Shown: positions 55,456 to 64,000 of the stretch, in pieces
How positions within the stretch are numbered: position 1 is the stretch's first letter
How the letters are laid out: the number at the start of each line of letters is the position of its first letter
Assembly (NCBI RefSeq): GCF_001956045.1
Contig: NZ_MRTH01000004.1
Span: 1 to 64,000, forward strand
Source of the DNA: Paenibacillus sp. FSL H7-0331
Lineage (GTDB): Bacteria > Bacillota > Bacilli > Paenibacillales > NBRC-103111
Length of the DNA stretch: 64,000 bases
Direction of reading: 5' to 3'
Notes under the pieces: generated by a model
Seen by the model: only the letters and a program-made list of their open reading frames with translations
Told to the model about the DNA's origin: nothing
Database searches by the model: none
Made by a program: the position numbers and the translations under genes

Positions 55456-56430
55456 CTACCAGATAGGCACGAAACCGTTAATTTCGTCAAGAATACCATC
55501 GATGGCCTGTACAACATCAGGAGTCAAGGTAACGCCGCTTGCTTTGATATTTTCTTCAATTTGCGTTAGTCGGCTGGCTCCTACAATCGCTGAGCTGACA
55601 CCCGGCTGTCTTAATATCCAGGCGATTGCGAGCTGCGATAAGGTCAATCCCTGATCTGTGGCAATGGCATCCAGCTTGCCCACGCACCCAAGAACATCGT
55701 CCTGCAAATAGCTGCTAATCCAGCGGTTGATATCGCTGTTGGCCGCGCGGCTTTCGGATGGAATCGGCTGGCCTGCCTTGTATTTGCCGCTCAATATGCC
55801 TTGTGCCAGCGGAGAAAACACGATTTGTCCCAAGCCTTCTTTGACGGAGGTTGGCAGCACTTCTTTCTCAATATAACGGACAAGCATGTTATAGATAGGC
55901 TGGTTTGAAATTAACGGTCTCAGGTTCAACCTTTTGCCTATATGGACCGCATCAGTAATCTGTGCTGCCGACCATTCGCTCACTCCGGCATACAGGACCT
56001 TTCCCTGACTGACCAAATCGTCCAGAGCGCGCAGCGTTTCCTCTAACGGCACCTCCGGATCGAACCGGTGGCATTGATACAAGTCGATATAATCCGCTCC
56101 AAGCCTCTTCAGGCTGGCTTCGCACTGTTCAACGATATGCTTGCGCGACAGTCCTTTATCGTTGGGTCCATCACCCATTGGAAAATACAGCTTTGTCGCA
56201 ATGACATAGCTTTCACGTGCATAATCCTTAAGCGCTTCACCGACGACGATTTCCGAAGCACCGCGGTTGTACGCGTTGGCTGTATCAAAGAAATTAACGC
56301 CGTTATCGTAAGCGTATTTGATGCAATCGATCGCTGTCTGCTTCTCCACCGCGGTACCGTAGGTTAACCAGCTTCCCAACGAAATCTCACTGACTTTTAA
56401 TCCACTTCTGCCTAAATTCCGATATTGCAT
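55456..56430 (-). CDS. Aldo/keto reductase
   Basis: A 324-residue NAD(P)H-dependent barrel reductase of the Kv-beta/YghZ-like type. The catalytic tetrad is Asp49 and Tyr54 (FFDTANAYNRG), Lys80 (VIATKLYFP) and His121 (DLYQCHRFD). Cofactor-binding blocks are GVSEWSAAQI and the C-terminal AIVGASRLTQIEEN. AGGAGGAA lies ahead of the ATG. Single gene with its own terminator; a palindrome upstream at 56570 suggests control by an HxlR- or redox-type regulator. Substrate unknown. Confidence 0.93.
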   Translation of the reverse strand: MQYRNLGRSGLKVSEISLGSWLTYGTAVEKQTAIDCIKYAYDNGVNFFDTANAYNRGASEIVVGEALKDYARESYVIATKLYFPMGDGPNDKGLSRKHIVEQCEASLKRLGADYIDLYQCHRFDPEVPLEETLRALDDLVSQGKVLYAGVSEWSAAQITDAVHIGKRLNLRPLISNQPIYNMLVRYIEKEVLPTSVKEGLGQIVFSPLAQGILSGKYKAGQPIPSESRAANSDINRWISSYLQDDVLGCVGKLDAIATDQGLTLSQLAIAWILRQPGVSSAIVGASRLTQIEENIKASGVTLTPDVVQAIDGILDEINGFVPIW

Positions 56431-56770
56431 GTTTATATTCCTCCTGTTTAATCAATCTGTCTGCTTAATAGCGATACTAGCAGCGGCCGATATTTTCGAT
56501 TTTTTCATACTGATCCTCATGATACAGGATAAGAAGAAATTATTTAAGAACTGACTTATTATGCAATTAGTTACCTTGAAGTAACCACGATGGGATATTC
56601 CGAAGAATGAAGCAGCGATGTCAGCACTTTTGGCTTGTCCAAAAGCCATTTCGTTCCATAAAGCTAACATTGACAGATGTTCATTAGTGGCATAATAATT
56701 AACATCTAAGAACAGTCAGGTTCCAATGAGGGCCTGATGTTCAATTTGAATGAACAAGGAGAATCCTACT
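56431..56770. other. Divergent promoter region with relics
   Basis: Separates the aldo/keto reductase and gamma-glutamyltransferase genes. The palindrome at 56570-56585 is listed separately. A minus-strand frame ending near 56452 (ASFFGISHRGYFKVTNC) has no support as a gene. Confidence 0.45.
56570..56585. promoter_or_regulatory. Operator-like palindrome before the aldo/keto reductase
   Basis: GTTACCTTGAAGTAAC: arms GTTAC/GTAAC around CTTGAA. On the minus strand it is followed after about ten bases by CATAAT, a possible -10 box of the reductase gene, so a bound repressor would cover the -35 region. Confidence 0.45.
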
Positions 56771-58381
56771 ATGCTGAATTATGATCCGTTATTTAACCCA
56801 TACCCTTCTCAAAGAATGGTGACCTATGGCAGAAAAGGTATGGTCGCGACGACACAGCCCTTAGCTGCACAAGCAGGATTGGATATACTGAAAAAAGGCG
56901 GGAATGCGATTGATGCCGCAATTGCTACAGCTGCCTGCTTAACGGTGGTTGAACCCAATTCCAACAGCATTGGCGGCGATTGCTTTGCTCTGATATGGGT
57001 GGATGGGAAGCTGCATGGCCTCAATTCAAGCGGCCCTTCTCCAGCGGCGATTACTGTCGACAAGGTCAGGGAGGCTGGACACAGCGCTATGCCGACTTAT
57101 GGAATGGTACCAGTCACAGTTCCGGGAACGCCAGCAGCTTGGGCGGCGATGTCAGAGCGATTCGGCCGGTTGCCTCTGGCGGAAGTGCTGCAGCCCGCTA
57201 TCGAATATGCGGAACAGGGGTTCCCGGTATCACCGACCATTGCGAAATACTGGAAGCATGGCTTCGAGGCGATCAGCGCTTTGAACAGCAGTCTATACGA
57301 TCCTTGGATGGAAACCTTTGCTGCAAATGGACGCGCACCCTATGCCGGAGAAATATGGCGTTCCGAGGGACATGCCCGCACACTTCGTTCGATCGCGGAA
57401 ACGCAGGCGGAATCGTTTTATCGAGGGACACTGGCTGAGGAGATGGATCGTTTTTTCCGTAAGCACGGAGGATTCCTGACCAAAGAGGATCTGGCCGCGT
57501 ATAAGCCGGAATGGGTGGATCCGATCCAGGTCAACTACAGAGGCTACGATGTCTGGGAAATTCCTCCGAACGGCCAGGGGCTGGTTGCTCTTATGGCATT
57601 AAATATTCTCAAAGGAATGGGTTTTGACGCCAAGTATACGGTGGATACTTATCATAAACAGATCGAGGCTGTAAAGCTGGCGTATGTGGACGGTCTGAAA
57701 TATATTACGGATGCGACCAAGATGAAGGTTACTACGCAGCAGCTGTTGTCCGACGATTATGCCCGTGAAAGAAGGGAATTAATCGGTGCGGAGGCGATAT
57801 TGCCATTGGCCGGGGAGCCGCCCAAAGGTGGAACTGTTTATATGGCCACTGCGGATGAAGAGGGCAACATGGTATCGTTCATTCAGAGCCATTCAGGCGA
57901 TTTTGGCTCCGGAGTTGTGATTCCAGGGACCGGAATATGCATGCAGAACAGGGGAGCGGGATTTTCGCTCGATCCAGAGCATCATAATGTCCTTGAACCT
58001 GCGAAAAAAACACGGCATACGATTATTCCGGGATTTATTACGAAGGACGGCATGGCCGTTGGACCCTTTGGCGTGATGTGCGGTTCCATACAGCCTCAGG
58101 CACATGTACAGCTGGTGATGAATACGATTGATTTTCATTTGAATCCACAGGCGGCTCTGGATGCACCGAGATGGCGTTGGGTGAAAGAAAAAGTGATCGA
58201 AGTCGAGCCACAGTTTCCCGATCATATTGCTCAGGCCTTGGCAAGACGGGGGCATATCGTGCAGCGGGCACTGGATTCCGGCATGTTTGGCAGGGGGCAG
58301 ATTATTTGGCGAGATGCGGTAACCGGAGTGTTGGCAGGTGGAACGGAACCAAGAGCCGATGGAGAGGTAGCTGCCTGGTGA
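56771..58381 (+). CDS. Gamma-glutamyltransferase family protein (YwrD-like)
   Basis: A 536-residue N-terminal-nucleophile hydrolase. The N-terminal half reads GMVATTQPLAAQAGLDILKK, then GGNAIDAAIATAACLTVVEP and SIGGDCFALIW. Thr355 in GGTVYMATADEEGNMVSFIQ is the expected self-cleavage site and nucleophile, followed by GSGVVIPGTGICMQNRGAGF. No signal peptide is seen, as in B. subtilis YwrD. It could hydrolyse or transfer gamma-glutamyl groups, or act on related amides. AAGGAG lies nine bases before ATG 56771; the ATG 56750 is less likely. It lies 195 bases before an ABC locus on the same strand. Confidence 0.88.
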   Translation: MLNYDPLFNPYPSQRMVTYGRKGMVATTQPLAAQAGLDILKKGGNAIDAAIATAACLTVVEPNSNSIGGDCFALIWVDGKLHGLNSSGPSPAAITVDKVREAGHSAMPTYGMVPVTVPGTPAAWAAMSERFGRLPLAEVLQPAIEYAEQGFPVSPTIAKYWKHGFEAISALNSSLYDPWMETFAANGRAPYAGEIWRSEGHARTLRSIAETQAESFYRGTLAEEMDRFFRKHGGFLTKEDLAAYKPEWVDPIQVNYRGYDVWEIPPNGQGLVALMALNILKGMGFDAKYTVDTYHKQIEAVKLAYVDGLKYITDATKMKVTTQQLLSDDYARERRELIGAEAILPLAGEPPKGGTVYMATADEEGNMVSFIQSHSGDFGSGVVIPGTGICMQNRGAGFSLDPEHHNVLEPAKKTRHTIIPGFITKDGMAVGPFGVMCGSIQPQAHVQLVMNTIDFHLNPQAALDAPRWRWVKEKVIEVEPQFPDHIAQALARRGHIVQRALDSGMFGRGQIIWRDAVTGVLAGGTEPRADGEVAAW

Positions 58382-58520
58382 GTGACGACAACAGCCGTTT
58401 TATTTCAAATGACTACGCTCGGTATCTTCGAAAAGATGGATTATTAAGCTTATAATAACTGCATTAAAAATTTGGATGTTATATTAATTGGCTGGATACC
58501 CCTAACACATAACATCATTA

Positions 58521-58526
58521 TATAAT
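58521..58526 (+). promoter_or_regulatory. Likely -10 element of the second sugar-enzyme locus
   Basis: TATAAT about 50 bases before the binding-protein start, in an AT-rich stretch. No convincing -35 box at 17 bases. Confidence 0.4.
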
Positions 58527-58576
58527 ATTGTTGTAAGGTGAATGTTAAATTAAATAACATGAAAAGAGGGGATTAT

Positions 58577-59893
58577 ATGAAAAATGCTTTCATCCAAAAA
58601 TCATTACTAGTCGTTGCCTCTGCCGCTCTTGTTACTGCTACAGCTTGTGGGAATGCTGACACCAAAGAAGCAACCCCAACTCCCGGGACTGCAGTAAAGG
58701 AAAATGTGACCCTTACGATGGAGTACAACTGGTCAAGCCCGAATGCTGACAACCAGCTGTACAAGGAACGGATCCAGAAGTTTATGGCTGCGAATCCGGA
58801 TATCAAGATTGAGGCGCAGGATATCCCCTCGGCCCAATATCGAACCAAGCTGCGTACGGAAGCAGCAGGCAACAGCATGCCGGATATGTTTATCTTATTT
58901 CCAGGAATAGAAATGGACCCATACATCGATGCCAAGGTGCTTATGCCTCTGGATGAGATTATGGATACCTGGAAAAACATTTTACCCGCTCAGGCATTGG
59001 CTGGCTATAACGTAGACGGTAAACAGTATGCGATTCCGACGAAAATGACCTTTGTTGATATTGTTTATTACCATAAGGATATGCTTGCCAAGGTTGGCTA
59101 CAATCAATTCCCGAAAACCTATACGGAATTACTTGATTTAGTGAAAAAGCTGAAAGCATCCGGTGTGGTACCGATTGGCATCGGTAATAAGAACAGATGG
59201 CCATTGCAATCGACCGTTCTCTCGACTGTTGAGGATCGGATTGCAGGAACGGAATTCCTCACCAAGGTGAAGCAGGGCCAAGCCAAATTTACAGATCCCG
59301 ATTTTATTAAATCGCTCGCTGTCTTTGACGAACTGAACAAGCTGGAAGCGTTCAACGCCGATTTGAACACGATGGATGAAGTGCAGCAGCAGGATTACTT
59401 CCTGCAAAAGAAAGCCGCGATCACCATGACAAGCTCAACCATTGATACCAAATTCCGTGTCAGCAATCCTGAAGGCGGAGACAATATAGGTGTTGCACTC
59501 TTCCCAACTATTGATGGCGGAAAAGGAACAGCAGGCAAAAGCGCAGGCGTCGTTCAATATGGAATCGGGCTCAGTAAAGAATTAAAAGGAGCCAAGAAGG
59601 AAGCTGCTTTCAAATTCCTGAAATATTTCTACGCACCTGAGCTGTATCAAGAATTGATGAGCAAAGGAATTGTGGTTCCGGCCAAAGTTGATATGCCTGC
59701 AGATACCAGCAAGTACCTGAAGGAAATGCTGGAGCTGACGAAAAACGGCGATGCGCTTGTATTTGACAGTGTGATGCCTGCACCTGTTAAGGATGTTATC
59801 GAGAATGGCCTGCAAGCCATTACGATGGGGCAAAAGACACCAGAGCAGGTTGCTCAGGATATGCAGGCTGCAATTGAAAAAATAAAAAAGTAA
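58577..59893 (+). CDS. Family 1 extracellular sugar-binding lipoprotein
   Basis: A 438-residue lipoprotein. The signal peptide (FIQKSLLVVASAALVTATAC) ends in lipobox TATAC. The mature part shows VTLTMEYNWSSPNADNQLYK, RTEAAGNSMPDMFILFPG, AGYNVDGKQYAIPTKM and PIGIGNKNRWPLQSTV, typical of family 1 binding proteins. ATG 58577 follows AGAGGGG; the longer frame from 58538 is not needed. It serves the permeases at 62004 and 62911, separated from them by two enzyme genes. Confidence 0.92.
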   Translation: MKNAFIQKSLLVVASAALVTATACGNADTKEATPTPGTAVKENVTLTMEYNWSSPNADNQLYKERIQKFMAANPDIKIEAQDIPSAQYRTKLRTEAAGNSMPDMFILFPGIEMDPYIDAKVLMPLDEIMDTWKNILPAQALAGYNVDGKQYAIPTKMTFVDIVYYHKDMLAKVGYNQFPKTYTELLDLVKKLKASGVVPIGIGNKNRWPLQSTVLSTVEDRIAGTEFLTKVKQGQAKFTDPDFIKSLAVFDELNKLEAFNADLNTMDEVQQQDYFLQKKAAITMTSSTIDTKFRVSNPEGGDNIGVALFPTIDGGKGTAGKSAGVVQYGIGLSKELKGAKKEAAFKFLKYFYAPELYQELMSKGIVVPAKVDMPADTSKYLKEMLELTKNGDALVFDSVMPAPVKDVIENGLQAITMGQKTPEQVAQDMQAAIEKIKK

Positions 59894-59965
59894 ATGCTCG
59901 TGGTGAATAGGGGAGTACTTGCACAGCTTCTTTAAGAATCATGATGAGGGTAGGGAGGAATAGCA

Positions 59966-60763
59966 GTGAAAGCCTCAATCGGGGGATTTTCCTTCTATCA
60001 GCTGTTAAGCGAAGGTGAAATGGACATCTTCGGATATCTCGAAACCGTCAAATTCCGTTATGGATTGGATGCAGTAGATTTGTGGAATGGTTTTTTCTGT
60101 GACCGCAATGTTCCTATTTGGACTTTGGCAGACGAAGATTATCTGAGAAAAATAAGAAAAGCGCTGGATGAGAAACAGCTGACGGTTGCCAATTTGGCTG
60201 TGGACCGGGCCCACTTATGGGACCCCGATCCTGATGTCAGAGAACAATTGCATCAAAATGCGCTGCTGCATCTGCGTGCAGCACATATTCTGGGAGCGAA
60301 GTCGGTCCGTATTGATACAAGCCGGGGCCCGGGCGCCATGACAGAGGAGCGGTTTGATTATACAGTCGGGCGTTTTCGGGAATATGCACAGATTGCTTCC
60401 GACTACGGATTCACGGTAGGTCCTGAGAATCACACAGGAGCTTCATTGAATCCTTACTGGATGAAGCTGATTGCCGAAGAGATAGACCATCCGGGCTACG
60501 GCATCTTGCTTCATATTGGACGCTGGGAAGATGGGAACCAGCAGGGCGATCTGATGGTCGCTCCGTGGGTAAACCATACTCACTTTGATGCACGTACAGT
60601 GGGTTCGGCAAGAGCGGAAGAAACGGTCAAGCTTCTGAACAACCTCGGCTATACCGGATATTGGGCTGTGGAGTACAATGCTCCACAGAACCCTTATACG
60701 GAGCTCGGGTGGGCGCTCGGCTCCATGAAGAGAGTGCTCGTATCGGCAGGATTAACAAGCTAA
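59966..60763 (+). CDS. Sugar phosphate isomerase/epimerase (xylose-isomerase-like barrel)
   Basis: A 265-residue AP-endonuclease-2/xylose-isomerase-like barrel. Likely metal ligands: Glu in TVGPENHTG, His in ILLHIGRWED, His in NHTHFDAR, Glu in YWAVEYNAP. Members isomerise or epimerise sugars and cyclitols and eliminate oxidised glycosides. GTG start with AGGGAGGAA ahead. It lies 16 bases before the Gfo/Idh gene, so the two enzymes probably act in sequence on the imported compound. Confidence 0.88.
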   Translation: MKASIGGFSFYQLLSEGEMDIFGYLETVKFRYGLDAVDLWNGFFCDRNVPIWTLADEDYLRKIRKALDEKQLTVANLAVDRAHLWDPDPDVREQLHQNALLHLRAAHILGAKSVRIDTSRGPGAMTEERFDYTVGRFREYAQIASDYGFTVGPENHTGASLNPYWMKLIAEEIDHPGYGILLHIGRWEDGNQQGDLMVAPWVNHTHFDARTVGSARAEETVKLLNNLGYTGYWAVEYNAPQNPYTELGWALGSMKRVLVSAGLTS

Positions 60764-60779
60764 GCTGGAGGCGTAAGCA

Positions 60780-61913
60780 ATGGAACGGAAAAAGATCAGA
60801 ATTGGCGTTATCGGCGTTGGGATTATTGGAAAAGCACATCTGGATAATTACGCTGGAATCGAGGGTGCTGAAGTGGTTGCCATCTGTGACATTAATGAGC
60901 GTGAGGCTCTGCAGGTCGCAGAGAAGTATGGAATTGCCCATGTGTATACCGATTACAAGCAGCTGCTGGCACGCGATGATATCGATGCGGTTGATGTCTG
61001 TCTTCACAATAATTTTCATGCTCCTTTGACTATTGCTGCCCTACAGGCAGGGAAGCATGTGTACTGCGAGAAGCCGATAGCCGGATCTTATTATGACGGT
61101 CAAAAGATGCTCGAAGCAGCAAGGGAATGCGGAAAAATGCTGCATATCCAGTTAGGCCTGCTGTATAAAAAAGAAACGAAGGCTGCGAAGGCACTGATCG
61201 ACGCCGGGCAATTAGGCAAGCTGTTTCATGCGCGCTCATCCGGGTTTCGACGTCGGGGCAGACCCTATGTCGATGGCTTTGGTACCTCCAATTTCACGCG
61301 AAAACAAAGTGCAGGCGGCGGAGCGCTGCTGGACATGGGCGTCTATCATATTGCGCAAATGTTGTACTTGCTCGGTGTCACCTCCGTTCAAAGAGTAACC
61401 GGCAAGCTGATTCAGGAGATGGAAATGGACCCGCAGCGACAAGCGGACAGCGGGTTTGACGTGGAAGAATTGGCTCTCGGCTTCGTTACGTTCGAGGGCG
61501 GACTTACATTGGATATTTTTGAAGCCTGGGCCGTCCATTTGGGTGGCGTAGAAGGAAGCAGTATTATTGGGTCCAAGGGCGGAATTCGCCTTCCGTCCTA
61601 TCATTCAGCCGAACAAACGGCTGACTTCAGCTTTCATACAACGGTTGCCGACATGGATCTGGACAGCAGGATTGATTTAAACCGGATGGATATCCGTTGG
61701 CACAGAATGAGAGAGAATGAGGATGCGTACGATTCGTCACAGCAGCACTGGATTGCCGCTCTGCAGGGCAGGGTAGAGCTGCTGCCGACGGCTGATATCG
61801 CTCTGGCGACCATGCTGATCAGCGAGGGGCTTTACCTCTCGGATACGCTGGGACGCGAAACGACGGCGGCTGAAATTATCGCGAACTCGCAGTCACTTGC
61901 GATTCGGATGTAA
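60780..61913 (+). CDS. Gfo/Idh/MocA-family NAD(P)-dependent dehydrogenase
   Basis: A 377-residue oxidoreductase. The Rossmann part reads IRIGVIGVGIIGKAHLDNYA, then VVAICDINEREALQVAEKYG. The catalytic region is HVYCEKPIAG (E-K-P) and GALLDMGVYHIAQM, where Asp and His complete the site (D..xxH). The family oxidises a ring hydroxyl of inositol, glucose or glycosides. Together with the barrel enzyme it recalls 3-keto-glycoside or inositol routes. GGAGG lies eight bases before ATG. Confidence 0.92.
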   Translation: MERKKIRIGVIGVGIIGKAHLDNYAGIEGAEVVAICDINEREALQVAEKYGIAHVYTDYKQLLARDDIDAVDVCLHNNFHAPLTIAALQAGKHVYCEKPIAGSYYDGQKMLEAARECGKMLHIQLGLLYKKETKAAKALIDAGQLGKLFHARSSGFRRRGRPYVDGFGTSNFTRKQSAGGGALLDMGVYHIAQMLYLLGVTSVQRVTGKLIQEMEMDPQRQADSGFDVEELALGFVTFEGGLTLDIFEAWAVHLGGVEGSSIIGSKGGIRLPSYHSAEQTADFSFHTTVADMDLDSRIDLNRMDIRWHRMRENEDAYDSSQQHWIAALQGRVELLPTADIALATMLISEGLYLSDTLGRETTAAEIIANSQSLAIRM

Positions 61914-62003
61914 GCCTTGTCGTTTCATCCTGCCGGGAACGGGGAGCTTGCTCTTCGTCCCTGGTAATCCTCTCATTAAATTCAGAGTGAAGGAAGGCTA
62001 AAT

Positions 62004-62876
62004 ATGAATGTAACGAAGCGGATGGGAATCACTATATTTGTCGGAATGCTGCCCGCCTTGATTATTTATATCGGCATTGCATTGATTCCGGTTGCGATGT
62101 CATTGTACTATTCATTTTTCGATTGGAATGGCTTGTCTTCCATGACTTTTGTAGGCTTGGATAATTATGTTACCGCCTTGAAGGACAGCATATTCTGGAA
62201 AGGTTTTCAAAATAATATTTACATGATGATAAGCGGAATTTTGGGACAATTGCCAGTGGGGTTGTTTTTCGCGCTGCTGTTAAATCGGTCGTTGAGGGGT
62301 CTCAAGCTATATCGCTCCGTCTTATTTCTCCCGGTTATTATATCGGCGGTTATCGTTTCCCTGGTATGGAACATGGTGTACGGAACGGAATCCGGCTTGC
62401 TCAATAGTATCCTTAGCTCATCGGGTCTGGATTCATGGAAGCAAAACTGGCTGGGCAGCCCGCGTTGGGGCATGTTATCGGTAAGTATCACTTATTTGTG
62501 GCAGAACTACGGGTTTTTTATGGTTATCTTTTTGGCTGGCTTGCAAAATATTTCGGAAGAGGTCAAAGAAGCGGCAGTTATGGATGGGGCGACCGGTTGG
62601 ACACGGTTGTGGTTTATTACGCTCCCGATGCTGAAGGAAACGATCTGGGTAACGCTCATCTTCTCGATCAGCAATAGCTTCCGGGTATTTGACCTGATCT
62701 ATGTCATGACGGCTGGAGGGCCTGCGCATAATACCGAGGTCATGAGCATTTATATGTATACCAATGCATTTTCGAACATGTACTTCGGGCTTGGAAGCGC
62801 CGTATCCATTCTGATTCTGATATTCAGTCTGATTGCTATATATGCAGCCAAATTAATTACCCGTAGAAACGATTAA
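62004..62876 (+). CDS. ABC sugar permease, MalF-type
   Basis: A 290-residue permease of six helices (GMLPALIIYIGIALIPVAMS first). The EAA loop is EAAVMDGATGWTRLWFITLP. AAGGAAGG lies ahead of ATG. A 90-base gap separates it from the dehydrogenase gene without a terminator. No ATPase nearby. Confidence 0.93.
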   Translation: MNVTKRMGITIFVGMLPALIIYIGIALIPVAMSLYYSFFDWNGLSSMTFVGLDNYVTALKDSIFWKGFQNNIYMMISGILGQLPVGLFFALLLNRSLRGLKLYRSVLFLPVIISAVIVSLVWNMVYGTESGLLNSILSSSGLDSWKQNWLGSPRWGMLSVSITYLWQNYGFFMVIFLAGLQNISEEVKEAAVMDGATGWTRLWFITLPMLKETIWVTLIFSISNSFRVFDLIYVMTAGGPAHNTEVMSIYMYTNAFSNMYFGLGSAVSILILIFSLIAIYAAKLITRRND

Positions 62877-62910
62877 TCCAGGCAAGCTGCAGAAGGAGGA
62901 GCGAGTAGCT

Positions 62911-63738
62911 ATGCAAACATCACTTGGCAAAAAAACAATTATTCATATCCTGTTGGCAGTATTGTCCGCCATCAATATACTCCCGATCGTCTGGATGGTC
63001 GTCAGCTCTTTTAAATCTGAGGCAGACTTTGCAACGAATCCCTTGGGACTGCCTAAGACTTGGAATTTCAGCAATTACACGAGCGCCTGGAAGGTTGCCC
63101 ATCTGGGTACTTATTTCTGGAACAGCGTGCTCGTGACAGCAGCTTCTATTTTGCTGACGGTGCTGCTCGGCGCACTGGCCTCCTACTTTTTATCGAGATT
63201 TGAATTTCGGATGCGCGGATGGTTATACGGGTTGTTTATTATAGGGATGACGATTCCGATTCACGCTACGCTCGTTCCGATCTTTATCGTGATGAAAAAA
63301 ATCGGATTGTTGAACACCCACCTTTCTTTGGTGCTTCCTTATACGGCCTTTCATCTCTCGATTACGATCTTTATTCTCGCAGGCTTCATGAGAGGATTTC
63401 CGAAGGATGTTGAGGAATCCGCAATTATGGACGGAGCTGGACTGTACCGAATATTCTGGTCGATCATTCTTCCGATGACCCGGCCTGCTCTGGCTACTGT
63501 CATTATTATTAACTTTATTTACAATTGGAATGAATTTTTGTTCGCGCTTGTTCTGATTAATAAAGCGGCTCTGAAGACGTTGCCTCTGGGATTGGCTAAC
63601 TTCGCCGGAACCGAGACCCGCTTTCAGACGCTGCAGATGGCGGCATTAACGATGGCTCTTGTACCGCTTGTCGGCTTTTACCTGGCGATGGAGAAACAAT
63701 TGATACAAGGCATGACAGCGGGCGCGGTCAAAGGATAA
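62911..63738 (+). CDS. ABC sugar permease, MalG-type
   Basis: A 275-residue permease with six helices (IIHILLAVLSAINILPIVWM first), EAA-type loop EESAIMDGAGLYRIFWSIIL and the C-terminus QLIQGMTAGAVKG usual for MalG partners. AGAAGGAGGAG lies ahead of the ATG. It pairs with the 62004 product. Confidence 0.93.
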   Translation: MQTSLGKKTIIHILLAVLSAINILPIVWMVVSSFKSEADFATNPLGLPKTWNFSNYTSAWKVAHLGTYFWNSVLVTAASILLTVLLGALASYFLSRFEFRMRGWLYGLFIIGMTIPIHATLVPIFIVMKKIGLLNTHLSLVLPYTAFHLSITIFILAGFMRGFPKDVEESAIMDGAGLYRIFWSIILPMTRPALATVIIINFIYNWNEFLFALVLINKAALKTLPLGLANFAGTETRFQTLQMAALTMALVPLVGFYLAMEKQLIQGMTAGAVKG

Positions 63739-63871
63739 TCGTCAATAAAGATCGTTTTACCTGCGTAACTGGTTATTTATAACATGGATTTAATATTTAG
63801 GTAGCATCGAACCCTGGTTTTCCTTTAATGTAGAGAGGAAGCGTATTGCGGACAGGGGGAGCAGGATCGAG

Positions 63872-64000
63872 ATGAGAGCTAACGGAACGCAATTATGGAA
63901 TTTCAGCTTAAGAAGGAAGTCGGTAGCGATCTTTTTGCTGCTGGTCACTCTTCCTTCTATTCTGGTAGGTTATGTGATATTGAGCTGGTATGACGAAATA
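63872..64000 (+). CDS. Start of a membrane sensor (probably histidine kinase), cut by the window end
   Basis: Only 43 codons are visible: a basic head (MRANGTQLWNFSLRRKS) and a first membrane helix VAIFLLLVTLPSILVGYVIL. This is the beginning typical of YesM-like kinases, and the place after a sugar ABC locus fits. GGGGGAGCAGGA precedes ATG. The family is inferred, not seen. Confidence 0.55.
   Translation, partial: MRANGTQLWNFSLRRKSVAIFLLLVTLPSILVGYVILSWYDEI

Noticed and set aside
56771..58381. Loss of the catalytic threonine in the gamma-glutamyltransferase
   Set aside because: The usual T-T-H motif is replaced by T-V-Y, but the first Thr, which is the nucleophile, is kept as Thr355, as I recall for YwrD-type proteins.
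1..64000. CRISPR arrays, tRNA and rRNA genes, phage modules
   Set aside because: No regularly spaced repeats, no tRNA-like cloverleaf end and no structural phage genes were seen.

Overview
The window looks like chromosome from a Paenibacillus-type, spore-forming Firmicute. The pointers are a 593-residue AspRS, a sigK remnant, AadK-like and CsoR-like proteins, and several YesM/YesN, LplABC and Btr-like modules, which are typical of Paenibacillaceae. Strong AGGAGG-type ribosome sites and TTG/GTG starts fit this. No tRNA, rRNA or CRISPR array was seen. The lineage call is inferred from gene content, not from a search.

Left part (1-19 kb): a decaying, insertion-sequence-rich region. It opens with the tail of a transposase and a motif resembling the 3' part of a group II intron. 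A T-box leader with its terminator follows, and then, instead of an intact hisS, a collapsed hisS remnant, then intact aspS. Next come csoR with an operator and a ruined His-rich neighbour, an intact RND exporter, and a string of wrecks: a GNAT tail, a stalk-domain gene cut by an IS4-type element, a solute-binding-protein fragment, two tail-to-tail IS630 halves, a 5'-truncated sigK and pieces of gdpD. Among them sit apparently intact genes: an aadK-type aminoglycoside adenylyltransferase, a DUF4037 protein, a GC-rich TIM-barrel protein (probably transferred) with a MarR regulator, an esterase and a MATE-like exporter.

Middle part (20-37 kb): a cystine-type symporter, then two carbohydrate-uptake loci. 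The first is a YesM/YesN two-component pair followed by a binding protein, a TIM-barrel enzyme, two permeases and an FAD oxidoreductase. The second is lplB-lplC-lplA followed by a membrane-bound YesS-like AraC regulator. Neither encodes an ATPase, so a shared MsmX-type ATPase elsewhere is likely.

Metal locus (37-46 kb): a divergent AraC regulator fused to a siderophore-binding-type domain faces an operon with a good Fur box. The operon encodes a NikA/CntA-like binding protein, two permeases, two ATPases and an MFS transporter, in the cntABCDFE order of staphylopine-type metallophore systems but without the biosynthetic genes. An unlisted 52-residue membrane protein follows.

Right part (46-64 kb): a TetR regulator divergent from a membrane hydrolase and a beta-lactamase-like protein; an OmpR-type two-component system; a large O-antigen-ligase/TPR protein; an aldo/keto reductase; a YwrD-like gamma-glutamyltransferase; and a third ABC sugar locus with a sugar isomerase/epimerase and a Gfo/Idh/MocA dehydrogenase, ending in the first codons of a membrane sensor. 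The most interesting candidates are the orphan metallophore transporter locus, the T-box/hisS remnant, the GH-A-like barrel protein with its MarR partner, and the two enzyme-bearing ABC loci.
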